In this document: piece by piece, positions 8,065-17,778 of the stretch
Position numbering within the stretch: position 1 is the stretch's first letter
Layout of the letters: each line of letters begins with the position of its first letter
Source of the DNA: Synechococcus sp. NB0720_010
GTDB lineage: Bacteria; Cyanobacteriota; Cyanobacteriia; PCC-6307; Cyanobiaceae
NCBI RefSeq assembly: GCF_023078835.1
Contig: NZ_CP090898.1
Location: 2,296,045 to 2,360,044, forward strand
Length of the DNA: 64,000 nt
Direction of reading: 5' to 3'
Translations under genes and position numbers: made by a program
Notes under the pieces: generated by a model
Database searches by the model: none
What the model saw: only the letters and a program-made list of their open reading frames with translations
Told to the model about the DNA's origin: nothing

Positions 8065-8400
8065 ATGTCCTTTGCGTTGCTGCGCCGGCTGTTGTTGGCT
8101 CTGGTGTTGGTGCTGGGTTTGAGCGTGGCCCAACCTGCCTGGGCCGATGGTGCCCAATTGTTTGAGCTCCACTGCGCGGGCTGTCACCTCAATGGCGGCA
8201 ACATCATTCGCCGCGGCAAAACCTTGAAGTTGGCGGCCCTAGAGCGCCAGGGCATTGCCTCCCAGGAGGCCATTGCGGCGATCGCTGCCCAGGGCCAGGG
8301 ACAGATGAGCGGCTACGTCGAGGCCCTGGGTGAGGACGGTGTCCAGCAGGTGGCTGAGTGGGTCTGGCAGCAGAGCCAAGCCGGTTGGCCGAAGGCTTGA
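8065..8400 (+). CDS. Cytochrome c6-like (c553) soluble c-type cytochrome
   Basis: A 111-residue lumenal or periplasmic electron carrier. A signal peptide (LLRRLLLALVLVLGLSVAQPAWA) precedes the mature part. The haem c motif CAGCH follows shortly after cleavage, then NGGNIIRRGKTL, typical of the c6 family, and the probable axial methionine in QGQMSGY. Family members shuttle electrons from cytochrome b6f to photosystem I or to an oxidase. The start at 8065 is chosen for the signal peptide; the longer frame from 8032 has a non-signal extension. Whether it is the main PetJ or a paralogue is unclear. Confidence 0.88.
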   Translation: MSFALLRRLLLALVLVLGLSVAQPAWADGAQLFELHCAGCHLNGGNIIRRGKTLKLAALERQGIASQEAIAAIAAQGQGQMSGYVEALGEDGVQQVAEWVWQQSQAGWPKA

Positions 8401-8401
8401 T

Positions 8402-8668
8402 CTAGAAGGCCTGGATCCAGGGGTAGACCTCGAGGGCCGTCCAGATTCCCTGGCGCCAATACACATCGTTGTGGAGCAGATCCACCACCTGCTGCTTGGA
8501 CTCGGCCTCGTAGATCCCGAAGACGTGGCTGCTGGTTTCCGTGGGTCCCAGGGTGATCAATACGCCGTCATCCTTTTGGCGCTGCAGCCCCGCGAGATGC
8601 TCCTCGCGGTAAGGGGTGCGTTTCTCCAGCGCGTTCTCGCAGTAGGTCCCCCAGAGAACAAAGCGCAC
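8402..8668 (-). CDS. YCII-related (YciI-like) domain protein
   Basis: An 88-residue single-domain dimeric alpha/beta fold. It has the typical RFVLWGTYCENALEKR start, the R-x-x-H motif (TPYREEHLAGL) and the GPTETSSHVFGIYEAES strand-helix unit. YCII proteins resemble muconolactone isomerase folds, but their substrate is unknown. The start is a GTG. The stop is one base beyond the converging cytochrome gene. Confidence 0.8.
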   Translation of the reverse strand: MRFVLWGTYCENALEKRTPYREEHLAGLQRQKDDGVLITLGPTETSSHVFGIYEAESKQQVVDLLHNDVYWRQGIWTALEVYPWIQAF

Positions 8669-8693
8669 GGATCAGCAGGCGTGTGCGAGCAAG

Positions 8694-8996
8694 TTACAGC
8701 CAGCCACTGGCGAAGATCGGCTGGCGAATTTTGGCGGGCAGCAGCACCGGCAGGTTGCTGGGTTCGGCGCCGGCTTTGTCGCTCCAGCGCACCTTGCAAC
8801 GGAAGTTGCCGTCCTTGACTTTGAGCACGTATTGCTGAGGAACGGCCTGTTCGGGCATCAGGTACTGGGCCTGATTGCAGGCATCCACCTCAGAGATGTT
8901 GGAGGTGTACTCACTCCAGCCGGCCTGGGCGGCGCTGGGGGCGACCAGCAGCGCGGCGCCAAGGAGTCCACGGGAGAGGCGGTTGCGCAGCGCCAT
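8694..8996 (-). CDS. Small secreted cyanobacterial protein
   Basis: A 100-residue protein with a clear signal peptide (RNRLSRGLLGAALLVAPSAA, cleavage near AQAG). The mature domain contains two cysteines (DACNQAQYL and FRCKVRW), probably disulfide-bonded. Longer readings in this frame run antisense through trpA and are shadows. The function is unknown. Confidence 0.7.
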   Translation of the reverse strand: MALRNRLSRGLLGAALLVAPSAAQAGWSEYTSNISEVDACNQAQYLMPEQAVPQQYVLKVKDGNFRCKVRWSDKAGAEPSNLPVLLPAKIRQPIFASGWL

Positions 8997-9060
8997 TGAA
9001 AACGGTCCCTCGCAGGGGCGAACTGCGCTGATTCTGCCGTGCGGATCGAGGGCTGGCCGC

Positions 9061-9873
9061 TTAGTTGTCGAGGGCCTGGCGCAGTTGGCCGCAGAACTGA
9101 CCCGCAGCAGCAGCAATGTCCCCCTGCTGGCTGTGGCTTTCAGCCATGACCTTGACCAGGGCGCTGCCGACGATGGCGCCATCGGCGCCCCAATCACGAA
9201 CTTGGCGCGCCTGCTCGGGGCCGGAGATGCCAAAGCCAACGGCGACTGGGGTTGGCCCCATTCCTTTGAGTTGATGCACCAGGGTGGCGACCCGGTTTTC
9301 CAGGGTGGTGCGGACACCGGTGACCCCGGTGACGCTGACCAGGTAGGTGAAGCCGCGGCTGGCCTGGGCGATGCGGGCCATGCGATCGCTCGGGGTGGTG
9401 GGCGCCACCAGCAGCACGAGATCCAGCCCTGCCGCTTCGGCAATGGCCGACAGCTTTTCTGCTTCTTCCAGGGGGAGATCAGGCACCACCAGGCCGGCGG
9501 CACCCGCCGCTGCGGCATCGCGGCAGAAGGTCTCCATGCCGCGGTTCAGCAAGGGGTTGCTGTAGGTGAAGAGGATCACCGGGATGGTGAGCTCGCCCTT
9601 GAGGCTGCGGAGCATCTCCAGCACCCGACCAGGGGTGGTCCCGCTGCCCAGTGCTCGGCTGGCCGCGGCTTGGATCACCGGACCATCGGCCAGCGGATCG
9701 CTGTAGGGAATCCCCAGTTCGATCATGTCGGCCCCGCCGGCCTCCAGGGCCAAGAGGGTCGAGCGGGTCTGCTCCAGATCCGGATCGCCGGCCATCAGGA
9801 ATGGCATCAAGGCGCAGCGGCCCTCGGTCTTGAGCTTCTGAAAACGCTGCTGGATCGGGGTGCTGGTGGTCAC
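9061..9873 (-). CDS. trpA: Tryptophan synthase alpha subunit
   Basis: A 270-residue TIM barrel that cleaves indole-3-glycerol phosphate to indole and glyceraldehyde 3-phosphate; indole passes to TrpB. Hallmarks are [11 protein letters not shown], the catalytic Glu/Asp region ([20 protein letters not shown]), the loop [11 protein letters not shown] and the phosphate-binding GFGISGPEQ. The length is normal. It lies downstream of ndhL and a DUF3007 gene, a recurrent cyanobacterial arrangement. Confidence 0.97.
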   Translation of the reverse strand: MTTSTPIQQRFQKLKTEGRCALMPFLMAGDPDLEQTRSTLLALEAGGADMIELGIPYSDPLADGPVIQAAASRALGSGTTPGRVLEMLRSLKGELTIPVILFTYSNPLLNRGMETFCRDAAAAGAAGLVVPDLPLEEAEKLSAIAEAAGLDLVLLVAPTTPSDRMARIAQASRGFTYLVSVTGVTGVRTTLENRVATLVHQLKGMGPTPVAVGFGISGPEQARQVRDWGADGAIVGSALVKVMAESHSQQGDIAAAAGQFCGQLRQALDN

Positions 9874-9906
9874 GGCAGCGTGAGATCTGCAGCTGAGCCT
9901 ATGGCC

Positions 9907-10245
9907 TCAGCCTTCGCTGTCCTGGGCGAGTTCCCGCATGAGCTTCTCTTGCTCTTCGGGGCTGAGGGCGTCAAAACGCTTCTGCAGCTCTTCGTCGGTG
10001 GCAGCGTCGTAACCCGAGCGGTAGCGGCGGCGCTGCTCCATGTAGGTCATGTTTCCGGTCACGACCCGGAACAAGTAAGAGCCCGTCCAGACCAGGACGA
10101 TGACCACCAGTAGGGCCTGGGCGGCAATGCCCGCACTAAACCCTTCAAAGCCAGCGGCTTGGAAGCCCCAGTAACCGATGCCGCCGATGCCAAAGATGGC
10201 CAGGCCGGCCAGAAGCGCCTTGCCGCGTGTGATGCCGGATCCCAT
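9907..10245 (-). CDS. DUF3007 family membrane protein
   Basis: 112 residues with two membrane segments (ALLAGLAIFGIGGIGYWGF and AQALLVVIVLVWTGSYLF) and a charged cytosolic tail (DEELQKRFDALSPEEQEKLM). It is conserved next to ndhL in cyanobacteria and plant-plastid relatives; the role is unproven. The ATG at 10245 shares a base with the ndhL stop (TAATG), so the two are coupled. Confidence 0.82.
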   Translation of the reverse strand: MGSGITRGKALLAGLAIFGIGGIGYWGFQAAGFEGFSAGIAAQALLVVIVLVWTGSYLFRVVTGNMTYMEQRRRYRSGYDAATDEELQKRFDALSPEEQEKLMRELAQDSEG

Positions 10246-10496
10246 TAAGTGTTGCCCTGGCCCTGCAGACGCAGATTCACGAAGGGGGCGAAGACGATCA
10301 GTCCGGGGAAGAACAGGAAGACCAGTCCATAGACCGCCGTGCGCTCGATCTTGCCCATCACGGTCCAGCGCTTGGTCATCCAAGCCATCAGAGCCAGGGG
10401 GACTGCCACCAGGTAGGCACCGGCGAGTGCCCCGTAGGCGGCCAGCACCAGCAGGGTCTCACTGGTGAGGGAACTGAGGAACCCGGGCAGCGGCAC
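10245..10496 (-). CDS. ndhL: NAD(P)H-quinone oxidoreductase subunit L
   Basis: A small membrane subunit of the cyanobacterial NDH-1 complex, which passes ferredoxin electrons to plastoquinone in respiration and cyclic flow. Two to three hydrophobic segments are visible ([20 protein letters not shown] and [20 protein letters not shown]). The start is uncertain: the open frame extends upstream through the opposing tRNA gene, which cannot be coding for this protein. A GTG at 10496 (83 residues, normal size) or a TTG at 10520 is likely. Confidence 0.85.
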   Translation of the reverse strand: MPLPGFLSSLTSETLLVLAAYGALAGAYLVAVPLALMAWMTKRWTVMGKIERTAVYGLVFLFFPGLIVFAPFVNLRLQGQGNT

Positions 10497-10539
10497 GGCG
10501 ATGGTGCAACGTCCCGCCAAATCTAAGATGGTCTGCGCC

Positions 10540-10623
10540 GGGACCATGGCGGAATTGGTAGACGCAGCGGACTTAAAATCCGCAGACGGCAACGTTGTGA
10601 GGGTTCAAGTCCCTCTGGTCCCA
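10540..10623 (+). tRNA. tRNA-Leu(UAA), uninterrupted
   Basis: The 7-bp acceptor GGGACCA pairs with TGGTCCC. The anticodon stem GCGGA/TCCGC encloses the loop CTTAAAA, giving anticodon UAA. A short variable arm and GGGTTCAAGTCCC T-arm follow. The CCA end is not encoded. The group I intron found at this anticodon in many cyanobacteria is absent. Confidence 0.95.
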
Positions 10624-10633
10624 CTGACTGCTC

Positions 10634-11371
10634 TTAGCGAGCTTCGCCGTTCATCCAGCTGATCCAGTCCGCGGAAATCTCTTTCGGGCAGACGGCTTCG
10701 CATTCGAGATTGCTGCTGCAACTCCCGAATCCTTCCTGCTCCATCGCGGCCTGCATCGAACGCGCCCGTGAGCGCCGTTCGGGTTGTCCCTGGGGAAGCT
10801 GGCCGAGGTGCGCCAACTTGGCGGCGGTGAAGAGGCTCGCCGAGGCATTGCGGCAACTGGCAACGCAGGCGCCACAGCCGATACAGGTTGCTGTTTCAAA
10901 GGCGGAGAGAGCCTGCTCCTGTCCGATCAACATCGCGTTCCCATCGGGTGCTTGCCCGGTGTTGATCGAGCAGTAGCCGCCGCCGGCAATGATCCGGTCC
11001 AAGGCTGAGCGTTCAACCGCCAGATCTTGAATGAGAGGGAAGGCCGCAGCGCGCCAGGGTTCCAAGGTCACGGTTTCTCCGTCCTGGAACTCCCTCACGT
11101 AGAGCTGGCAAACAGTCGTCGCCCGCTGGGAGCCATGGGCCTGGCCATTGACGAGGAATCCGCAACTGCCGCAGATCCCTTCCCTGCAGTCGTGCTCGAA
11201 GTAGATCGGGCGCTCATCGCTGCGAATGAGCTGATCGTTCAACTGATCCAGCACCTCCAGCAAAGAAAGGTCGGGGCTGAGGCCTTTGAGCGTGTAGGTC
11301 TGGAAGGTGCCCTTGGTCTGCTGGTGCTCCTGGCGCCAGATCCTCAGCGTGAGAGAGAGGGTGGGCGTCAT
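10634..11371 (-). CDS. sdhB: Succinate dehydrogenase/fumarate reductase iron-sulfur subunit
   Basis: A 245-residue electron-transfer subunit. The [2Fe-2S] ligands lie in [15 protein letters not shown] at about residues 62-76. The C-terminal ferredoxin domain has [11 protein letters not shown] and [10 protein letters not shown] for the further clusters. It links the SdhA flavin to quinone at SdhC. It overlaps sdhA by four bases and is the last gene of the sdhC-A-B operon. Confidence 0.95.
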   Translation of the reverse strand: MTPTLSLTLRIWRQEHQQTKGTFQTYTLKGLSPDLSLLEVLDQLNDQLIRSDERPIYFEHDCREGICGSCGFLVNGQAHGSQRATTVCQLYVREFQDGETVTLEPWRAAAFPLIQDLAVERSALDRIIAGGGYCSINTGQAPDGNAMLIGQEQALSAFETATCIGCGACVASCRNASASLFTAAKLAHLGQLPQGQPERRSRARSMQAAMEQEGFGSCSSNLECEAVCPKEISADWISWMNGEAR

Positions 11372-13290
11372 CGGTAGCTGCGGGTGCTGGGTTGCAGGGC
11401 TGTGAACTGCAGAGGTTCGCTGTGACGTAAGGGGTCGGCACCGTCTTGGTACTCCCAGGCGGCGATGTGGGCGAAGTGCTCGTCATCTCTCTGGGCTTCA
11501 CCCTCTGGGGTTTGGTGCTCCTCGCGGAAGTGGGCCCCGCAGGATTCCTCGCGGGCCAGGGCGTCCCGGAGCATCAACTGGGCTAAGCCAAAGAAGTCGC
11601 TTAACCGAAGCCCTTTTTCCAATTCGAGATTGGGTCCCTCGGCGCCGCCTGGAATGCGAACCCGCGCGTGGAAGTCCTGCTCGAGTTCACGGACCTCCTG
11701 GAGTCCCTGGCTCAGTCCAGCGGCATCACGGCTGATGCCGCAGCGCTCGATCATCGTCAGGCCCAACTGACGGTGGAATTGATCGACTGGGGTGTCACCT
11801 TTCGTGGCGACCAGGCGGGCAATTCGTGTCTGGGCAGCCGCCAGGGCTTCCCGGCAGGCCGAATGGTCTTGCGTGACCAGCGGTCCGCTGTGACTCGCCA
11901 GCCATGCGGTGACGGTGGCTGGTGCGATGAAGTAGCCGTCTGCGAGGCCTTGCATCAGGGCGCTGGCGCCAAGGCGGTTGGCCCCATGTTCAGAGAAGTT
12001 GGCTTCCCCGAGCACGAAGAGCCCAGGAATGGAGCTCATCAGGTGGTAGTCAACCCAAAGCCCGCCCATCGTGTAGTGCGGTGCGGGGTAGATCTTGAGC
12101 GGCTTGGCGTACGGGTCTTCGCCGCTAATCCGCTCATACATCTCCAGAAGGTTGCCGTAGCGCTTCTCGATGACATCGCGGCCGCTCTCTCGGATGGCAT
12201 CGCGAAGATCCAGGTAGATCGAGCGACCGGCTGGGCCCACACCTTGGCCTTCATTGCAGAGCTCCCGTGCCCTGCGGGATGCCACATCCCTCGGGACCAT
12301 GTTCCCGTAGCTGGGGTATTGGCGCTCGAGGAAATAGTCCCGCTCGGTCTCAGGAATGGTCTCTGGATCACGGCTGTCCTGGCGGCGTTGCGGCAGCCAG
12401 ACGCGGCCATCGTTGCGCAGGCTCTCGCTCATGAGCGTGAGCTTGCTCTGGTAGGGATCGCCGCTGGGGATGCAGGTGGGGTGGATCTGTGTGAAGCAGG
12501 GATTGGCAAAGAGGGCCCCCTGTTCATGGGCCCGCCAGATCGCACTGGCGTTGGATTTCAGGGCATTGGTGGAGAGGAAGTAGACGTTGCTGTAGCCACC
12601 GGTGGCGAGCACCACCGCATGGCCCGTGTGGGTTTCCAGGGCTCCACTGAGCAGATTGCGGCAGATCACCCCTCGGGCGACCCCGTCGACGCGAATCAGC
12701 TCAAGCAGATCCCGCCGGGGTAGCAGTTCCACCCGCCCGAGTTGCACCTGGCGCATCAGGGCCTGGTAGGCGCCGTAGAGCAGCTGCTGACCGGTCTGCC
12801 CACGGGCATAAAAAGTGCGGCTCACCAGGGAGCCGCCGAAGTTGCGGGTGGCCAAGGTGCCGCCGTACTCGCGGGCAAAGGGCACCCCCTGGGCCACGCA
12901 TTGATCAATGATCGCGCTGCTGATTTCAGCGAGGCGGTGACAGCCCGCTTCGCGGGCGCGGAAGTCGCCGCCGCGGACGGTGTCCCTGAAGAGTCGGCTG
13001 ATGCTGTCGCCGTCAACGGCAACCGGCCGGGCGGCGTTGATCCCGCCCTGGGCAGCGACCGAGTGGGCACGGCGGGGACTGTCGTGAAAGGTGATCACCT
13101 TCACGCGGTAACCCTGCTCAGCCAGGGTTGCTGCGGCCGAGGATCCAGCTAAGCCCGTTCCAACAACCAGGATCGTCAGCTCTCGCTTGCGCAGCGGGCT
13201 GATCAGGGGCAGCTCTTCCTTGGTTCTTGTCCAGGCATCACGAACCGGACCCGAGGGAATTCGAGGATTGAGGGCGTTCATCGGCGTCAT
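11368..13290 (-). CDS. sdhA: Succinate dehydrogenase/fumarate reductase flavoprotein subunit
   Basis: The 640-residue catalytic subunit oxidising succinate to fumarate. The FAD-binding [20 protein letters not shown] is near residue 45. [12 protein letters not shown] includes the histidine expected to bind FAD covalently. The substrate-site HPTCIPSGD and the arginine-rich [14 protein letters not shown] region follow. The length and domain order are those of the three-subunit b-type enzyme. It is coupled by four-base overlaps to both neighbours. Confidence 0.96.
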   Translation of the reverse strand: MTPMNALNPRIPSGPVRDAWTRTKEELPLISPLRKRELTILVVGTGLAGSSAAATLAEQGYRVKVITFHDSPRRAHSVAAQGGINAARPVAVDGDSISRLFRDTVRGGDFRAREAGCHRLAEISSAIIDQCVAQGVPFAREYGGTLATRNFGGSLVSRTFYARGQTGQQLLYGAYQALMRQVQLGRVELLPRRDLLELIRVDGVARGVICRNLLSGALETHTGHAVVLATGGYSNVYFLSTNALKSNASAIWRAHEQGALFANPCFTQIHPTCIPSGDPYQSKLTLMSESLRNDGRVWLPQRRQDSRDPETIPETERDYFLERQYPSYGNMVPRDVASRRARELCNEGQGVGPAGRSIYLDLRDAIRESGRDVIEKRYGNLLEMYERISGEDPYAKPLKIYPAPHYTMGGLWVDYHLMSSIPGLFVLGEANFSEHGANRLGASALMQGLADGYFIAPATVTAWLASHSGPLVTQDHSACREALAAAQTRIARLVATKGDTPVDQFHRQLGLTMIERCGISRDAAGLSQGLQEVRELEQDFHARVRIPGGAEGPNLELEKGLRLSDFFGLAQLMLRDALAREESCGAHFREEHQTPEGEAQRDDEHFAHIAAWEYQDGADPLRHSEPLQFTALQPSTRSYR

Positions 13291-13901
13291 CCCTGCAAGG
13301 CCAACCAGCCGGCGGAACCGGCGAAGCCCAGGCCAAGAATCAATCCCACTGCGCGGGCCGTGCTGCGGATGATCCCAGCGTTCTCTGGACTGAGGACTCC
13401 CAAGCTGCGCTGTGCCGACTCACCGCCCTGGACGACATGCAGTCCGAGGGCAAGGCAGGCCAGTCCGTAGAGGGTCAGGGTGATGGGGGACTGGAGGCTT
13501 GCGCTCAAGTGCAGGAGCTCGAGGCCAGGGGCTGGTCGCGGTAGTCGTAGCTGTTTGAGGTGGACAGCGATGAAGAGCAGCAGGGTGAGACCGCCGAGGG
13601 GTTGCAAGCGGGCGCTCCAGCTGCCAAGACGATCGCCACGTCGACTCTGGAGCTGAGCATGGTTTCCCGCTCTCCAGTTGCTGAGAGTTTTGCCCAGGCT
13701 GATGCTGACGTGCAGGCCGGCCGCGAGTAGCAGCAGTCCCTCAACGACAGGCAGCCACCAGCTCTGATGCAGGGCGCTGGCGTAGTTCTCGAACTGCAGT
13801 GGCGCGAGAGGAGCAATGGCGACGCCGATGAGATGAAGCACAAGGAACGCCATCAGCATCAGGCCGGAGCCTGCTAGGAGCACGCGGCGGACCATGGCCA
13901 T
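13287..13901 (-). CDS. sdhC: Succinate dehydrogenase cytochrome b subunit
   Basis: A 204-residue membrane anchor with five predicted helices and conserved histidines ([40 protein letters not shown]) that would hold two haem b groups, as in the B. subtilis-type b558 subunit. It starts the operon; divergent DUF2231/oxidase genes lie 110 bases upstream. Confidence 0.88.
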   Translation of the reverse strand: MAMVRRVLLAGSGLMLMAFLVLHLIGVAIAPLAPLQFENYASALHQSWWLPVVEGLLLLAAGLHVSISLGKTLSNWRAGNHAQLQSRRGDRLGSWSARLQPLGGLTLLLFIAVHLKQLRLPRPAPGLELLHLSASLQSPITLTLYGLACLALGLHVVQGGESAQRSLGVLSPENAGIIRSTARAVGLILGLGFAGSAGWLALQG

Positions 13902-14011
13902 CGGTTGCTGCCTTGAACGCTAGGCAGGTCGCCTCCGCTTCATGACAAATCGGCTGACAGTTTGAAAAGCCGTGGCCAGGCTGATCACTGTTGAGCCCTG
14001 GCCCGTTCTTC

Positions 14012-14509
14012 ATGCTTGAGCTGCTGCCGCCGCTCAACGATCACAACCTCCCTTGGATGGACACGATTCATCCAATCGTGGTGCATTTCGTGATCGCCAT
14101 GGCCCTGATCGGGTTCGTGTTCGATCTGATCGGGGTGATCTGGCGCCGCCCGGCGCTGTTTGAAGCCAGTTTCTGGAATTTGTTATTCGCGACGGGCGCG
14201 ATCTTCGTTGCGATCATTTTTGGTCAGGTGGAGGCCGGTTTGGCCTCGCCCTATGGCGCAGCGCGCAACATCCTTGATATTCACACCACGATTGGCTGGT
14301 CCCTGGCCGGTGTGTTGTCGCTGTTGACGGGCTGGCGCTATGTGCTGCGCAGCCGTGATCCTGAGGCGCTGCCCCTCTCCTTTCTCGGCGCTGGGGCCTT
14401 GGTCAGTGCCTTGATCATGGTTCAAGTGGTCTTGGGCGACAAGCTGATCTGGACCTATGGCCTGCACACCGTGAAGGTGGTGGCGGCCACCCGGGAGGGG
14501 CTGATCTGA
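14012..14509 (+). CDS. DUF2231 membrane protein at the head of the oxidase operon
   Basis: A 165-residue, four-helix membrane protein with conserved histidines (DTIHPIVVHFVIAM and LDIHTTIGWSLAG), typical of DUF2231, which may bind haem. The ATG at 14012 is preferred over the TTG at 13991. It overlaps the second DUF2231 gene by one base and begins the alternative oxidase operon, suggesting a role in electron delivery or assembly of that oxidase. Confidence 0.82.
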   Translation: MLELLPPLNDHNLPWMDTIHPIVVHFVIAMALIGFVFDLIGVIWRRPALFEASFWNLLFATGAIFVAIIFGQVEAGLASPYGAARNILDIHTTIGWSLAGVLSLLTGWRYVLRSRDPEALPLSFLGAGALVSALIMVQVVLGDKLIWTYGLHTVKVVAATREGLI

Positions 14510-15147
14510 TGCTCGTTCAGGCGATGGCCTTGGCCTACAGCCCAGAGGCCACTCCCATTGATCAAATCGCGGGGGAGTTAGGGCCGAATGGCTTGCCCTA
14601 TGCCCTGCCCATTCATCCGAATTTGGTGCACCTCACCATCGGTTTGTTTGTGATTGCGATTGCCTTTGATGTGGTGGGTGCTCTGTACCCCCTGGAAAAA
14701 CGGGTCTTTCGCTTTTTGGCCCTTCCGATTACCCGCGGGGGCTTTCACGACGTCGGTTGGTACAACCTGCTGGCCTGCTGCCTGGTGACTTTTTTCACCG
14801 TCGCCAGTGGCTTCTACGAAATGCTCACCGCCGTCCCGCTGCCGGGTGTTGTGAGCACCTTTGGGCTCGGCAGCATGACCACGATGCTCTGGCATGGCGT
14901 GGGCGGCGTGCTGCTGCTCACGGTGATTACGGCCATGACCGTTTGGCGTGGTTTCCAGCGCTATCTCTGGCGGCGCGACATGGGGCGGCAGGTGCAGTGG
15001 CTCTACCTGCTGGTCGGCCTCGGCATGTTTGCGCTGCTGGGTTTGCACGGGACCCTCGGCGCCCAGTTGGCGGCTGAATTCGGTGTGCACATCGCGGCTG
15101 ACCAGTTGCTGCAGGCCGGCGCTGACCTTCACGCCGCCCTGCCCTGA
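14509..15147 (+). CDS. Second DUF2231 membrane protein
   Basis: 212 residues with four to five membrane segments and the DUF2231 histidines (LPIHPNLVHLTIGLFV at about residue 38 and MLWHGVGGVLLL). It is a paralogue of the preceding protein and immediately precedes ctaC. The pair is a recurring companion of the cyanobacterial alternative terminal oxidase; the biochemical function is not established. Confidence 0.82.
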   Translation: MLVQAMALAYSPEATPIDQIAGELGPNGLPYALPIHPNLVHLTIGLFVIAIAFDVVGALYPLEKRVFRFLALPITRGGFHDVGWYNLLACCLVTFFTVASGFYEMLTAVPLPGVVSTFGLGSMTTMLWHGVGGVLLLTVITAMTVWRGFQRYLWRRDMGRQVQWLYLLVGLGMFALLGLHGTLGAQLAAEFGVHIAADQLLQAGADLHAALP

Positions 15148-15148
15148 G

Positions 15149-16090
15149 ATGAGCAATAGCGCCCCCCGCCCCAGCCTCTCCCGGCCCGCTCTGTTGGCCT
15201 GGTTGGTTTGGGTTGTTCTGCTCCTGGCCCTCAGCGTCTGGATGGGTCAGCAGTCCCACCATTGGCTTCCTGTTCAGGCCTCAACGGCGGCGCCGTTGGT
15301 GGATGACCTGTTCAGCTTGGAGACCGCCATCGGCACCCTCGTCTTCTTTGGCGTGGTCTCGGTGATGGTCTGGGTGGTGCTCTTCAACCGCGCCGAGAAG
15401 TACGACGACAGCGACGCCTTCCCGATTGAAGGCAACACGAAGTTGGAGGTCATCTGGACCGCTATTCCCTTTGTGTTGGTGATGGCGATTGCCTTCTGGA
15501 CGATTCGCGCCAGCGACAAGTTGGGGATGTTGGGTCCGATGGAGCACATCCATCTGCGCAATTCCACAGAAGAGGTTGGGGGCTATCCCGGTGATCGCTT
15601 GCCGGCCGAACAGGTGGAGGTGATTGCCCGCCAATGGTCTTGGGAGTTTCGCTATCCAGGCAGCAATGTCTCCTCCACGGAACTGCACCTGGAGCTGGAT
15701 CAACCGGTGAGTTTGCGGTTGGTCTCCGAGGACGTGCTCCACAGCTTGTTTATCCCCGCCTTCCGCATCAAACAGGACGTGGTTCCAGGCCGGGCGATTG
15801 ATCTGAATCTCACGCCAACGCGCGAGGGGATCTACCGCCTGCGGGATGCCCAGTTCAGTGGCACCTGGCATGCCGCGAATCAGGTCGATGTGGTGGTGGA
15901 GAACTCCCAGGCCCATCAGCAGTGGCTCGAGCAGGCCGCGCGCCAACCGCTGCAGCCGGGCCTGAGCCTTGCCGTGGATGAGTTCGCCATCCGTCAGACC
16001 AAGCCCAACCCGGGCTGGGCGACCGTCCCTCCCGCTCCGCCCCCTCAGGTGAATGTCCCTGGAGACCCCAATCAGCCCCATGACGCCTGA
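15149..16090 (+). CDS. ctaC: Alternative terminal oxidase subunit II lacking CuA ligands
   Basis: A 313-residue subunit II with two N-terminal membrane helices and the periplasmic cupredoxin domain. LHSLFIPAFRIKQDVVPGR is conserved. At the CuA site, however, the two cysteines are D233 and S237 and the methionine is N244; only H198 and H241 remain. Loss of CuA is the mark of the alternative respiratory terminal oxidase (ARTO), which probably takes electrons from quinol rather than cytochrome c. The ATG at 15149 follows the DUF2231 stop by one base. The C-terminus is proline-rich. Confidence 0.92.
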   Translation: MSNSAPRPSLSRPALLAWLVWVVLLLALSVWMGQQSHHWLPVQASTAAPLVDDLFSLETAIGTLVFFGVVSVMVWVVLFNRAEKYDDSDAFPIEGNTKLEVIWTAIPFVLVMAIAFWTIRASDKLGMLGPMEHIHLRNSTEEVGGYPGDRLPAEQVEVIARQWSWEFRYPGSNVSSTELHLELDQPVSLRLVSEDVLHSLFIPAFRIKQDVVPGRAIDLNLTPTREGIYRLRDAQFSGTWHAANQVDVVVENSQAHQQWLEQAARQPLQPGLSLAVDEFAIRQTKPNPGWATVPPAPPPQVNVPGDPNQPHDA

Positions 16091-16101
16091 GACCTGAGCC
16101 G

Positions 16102-17778
16102 ATGACCATCGCCACCTTTCCCCCTGAACCGCCACCGCAGAGCAGCTGGAAGCGCTACTTCGGCTTTTGCACGGACGCCAAGGTCATTGGCATCCAGTAC
16201 ATCGTTACGGCCTTCTTCTTCTTCTTGATCGGTGGCCTGCTGGCCATGGTCATCCGCGGGGAGCTGATTACACCTGCCGCCGATCTGGTTGATCGCTCGG
16301 TCTACAACGGCATCTACACGATGCACGGAACAATCATGTTGTTCCTGTTCATCTTTCCGGTCCTCAACGGTCTCAATAATCTGTTGATTCCAACCATGAT
16401 CGGTGCGCCCGACATGGCCTTCCCGCGTCTGAATGCGGTGGCCTTCTGGTTGGTTCCGATCTTTGGATCGATTTTGATCGCCAGCTTTTTTGTCCCAGGT
16501 GGTCCGGCCTACGCCGGCTGGTGGAGTTATCCGCCCGTCAGTCTTCAGAACCCGGCGGGACACCTCTTCAATGGCGAGGGCCTCTGGATTACGGCTGTGG
16601 CCCTATCGGGGGTGTCCTCGATCATGGGTGCGATCAACTTTGTGACGACAATCCTGCGCATGCGGGCCCCGGGGATGACCCTGACCCGGATGCCTGTGTT
16701 TTGTTGGACCGCCTTTGCGGCCCAGTCCCTGCAGTTGATTGGCCTGCCTGCACTGACCGGTGGGGCGATCATGCTGTTGATGGACCTGAACTTCGGCACC
16801 AGCTTTTACCGGGCCGAGGGTGGTGGTGATCCGGTGCTCTATCAGCACTTTTTCTGGTTCTATTCCCATCCGGCGGTCTATGTGATCATCCTGCCGGTCT
16901 TTGGGGTCTTCTCAGAGCTGTTTCCGGTGTATTCCAGGAAGCCACTCTTTGGTTACCTCTACGTCGCCTTTGCCTCCTTCATCATTGTTGGCCTGGGCTT
17001 GATTGTTTGGGTTCACCACTTCTTCACCAGTGGTGTGGCGCAGTGGATGCGCAATCTGTTCATGGTCACCACCATGTTGATTGCCGTGCCAACGGGGGTG
17101 AAGGTCTTTGCCTGGCTGGGCACCCTTTGGGGCGGGAAGTTACGCCTGACGACCCCGATGCTGTTTTGCCTGGGGGGCCTCTTTAACTTTGTCTTTGCTG
17201 GCATCACCGGCATCATGCTGGCCACGGTGCCGATCGATATTCACGTCTCGAACACCTACTTCGTCGTCGGTCATTTCCATTACGTGATCTACGGGGCCGC
17301 GGTGATGGGGATCTTTGCGGCGATCTACCACTGGTTCCCGAAGTTCACCGGGCGCATGCCCTACGAAGGCCTCGGCAAACTGCACTGCCTGCTCACCTTT
17401 GTGGGGGCGAATCTGAATTTTCTGCCGATGCATCCCCTGGGGCTGATGGGCATGCCGCGGCGGGTGTCGAGCTACGACCCTGAATTCACCTTCTGGAACG
17501 TGATCGCCAGCCTGGGCGCCTTCCTGCTGGGGGTTTCGATCATTCCCTTCCTGCTCAATATGGTGAGCTCCTGGATCCGGGGTCCCAAGGCCACCCATAA
17601 CCCCTGGAATGCCATCGGACTGGAGTGGTTGTTGCCCTCTCCGCCGCCGGAGGACAACTTTGGGGAGGAGGTCCCCACTGTGATTGCGCGTCCCTACGGC
17701 TATGGCAGCGGCGAACCGCTGGTGGAACACCAGGCTGAGCTGGAGCGTGCCTTGGTGCTGCAGGAGGCGGCGCAATGA
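16102..17778 (+). CDS. ctaD: Haem-copper oxidase subunit I (alternative oxidase)
   Basis: The 558-residue catalytic subunit with about twelve helices. Haem and CuB ligands are visible: TMHGTIMLF (low-spin haem), SHPAVYVIILP with the CuB histidine, VHHFFTSG (two CuB histidines) and VGHFHYV (high-spin and low-spin haem). YSHPAVY in place of GHPEVY marks the A2 subtype. The K-channel lysine is in PTGVKVF. It overlaps ctaE by four bases. Confidence 0.96.
   Translation: MTIATFPPEPPPQSSWKRYFGFCTDAKVIGIQYIVTAFFFFLIGGLLAMVIRGELITPAADLVDRSVYNGIYTMHGTIMLFLFIFPVLNGLNNLLIPTMIGAPDMAFPRLNAVAFWLVPIFGSILIASFFVPGGPAYAGWWSYPPVSLQNPAGHLFNGEGLWITAVALSGVSSIMGAINFVTTILRMRAPGMTLTRMPVFCWTAFAAQSLQLIGLPALTGGAIMLLMDLNFGTSFYRAEGGGDPVLYQHFFWFYSHPAVYVIILPVFGVFSELFPVYSRKPLFGYLYVAFASFIIVGLGLIVWVHHFFTSGVAQWMRNLFMVTTMLIAVPTGVKVFAWLGTLWGGKLRLTTPMLFCLGGLFNFVFAGITGIMLATVPIDIHVSNTYFVVGHFHYVIYGAAVMGIFAAIYHWFPKFTGRMPYEGLGKLHCLLTFVGANLNFLPMHPLGLMGMPRRVSSYDPEFTFWNVIASLGAFLLGVSIIPFLLNMVSSWIRGPKATHNPWNAIGLEWLLPSPPPEDNFGEEVPTVIARPYGYGSGEPLVEHQAELERALVLQEAAQ

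Noticed and set aside
8694-9518. 274-residue minus-strand frame covering trpA in another frame
   Set aside because: Only its last 100 residues, starting with a signal peptide at 8996, look real; the rest is a shadow of trpA.
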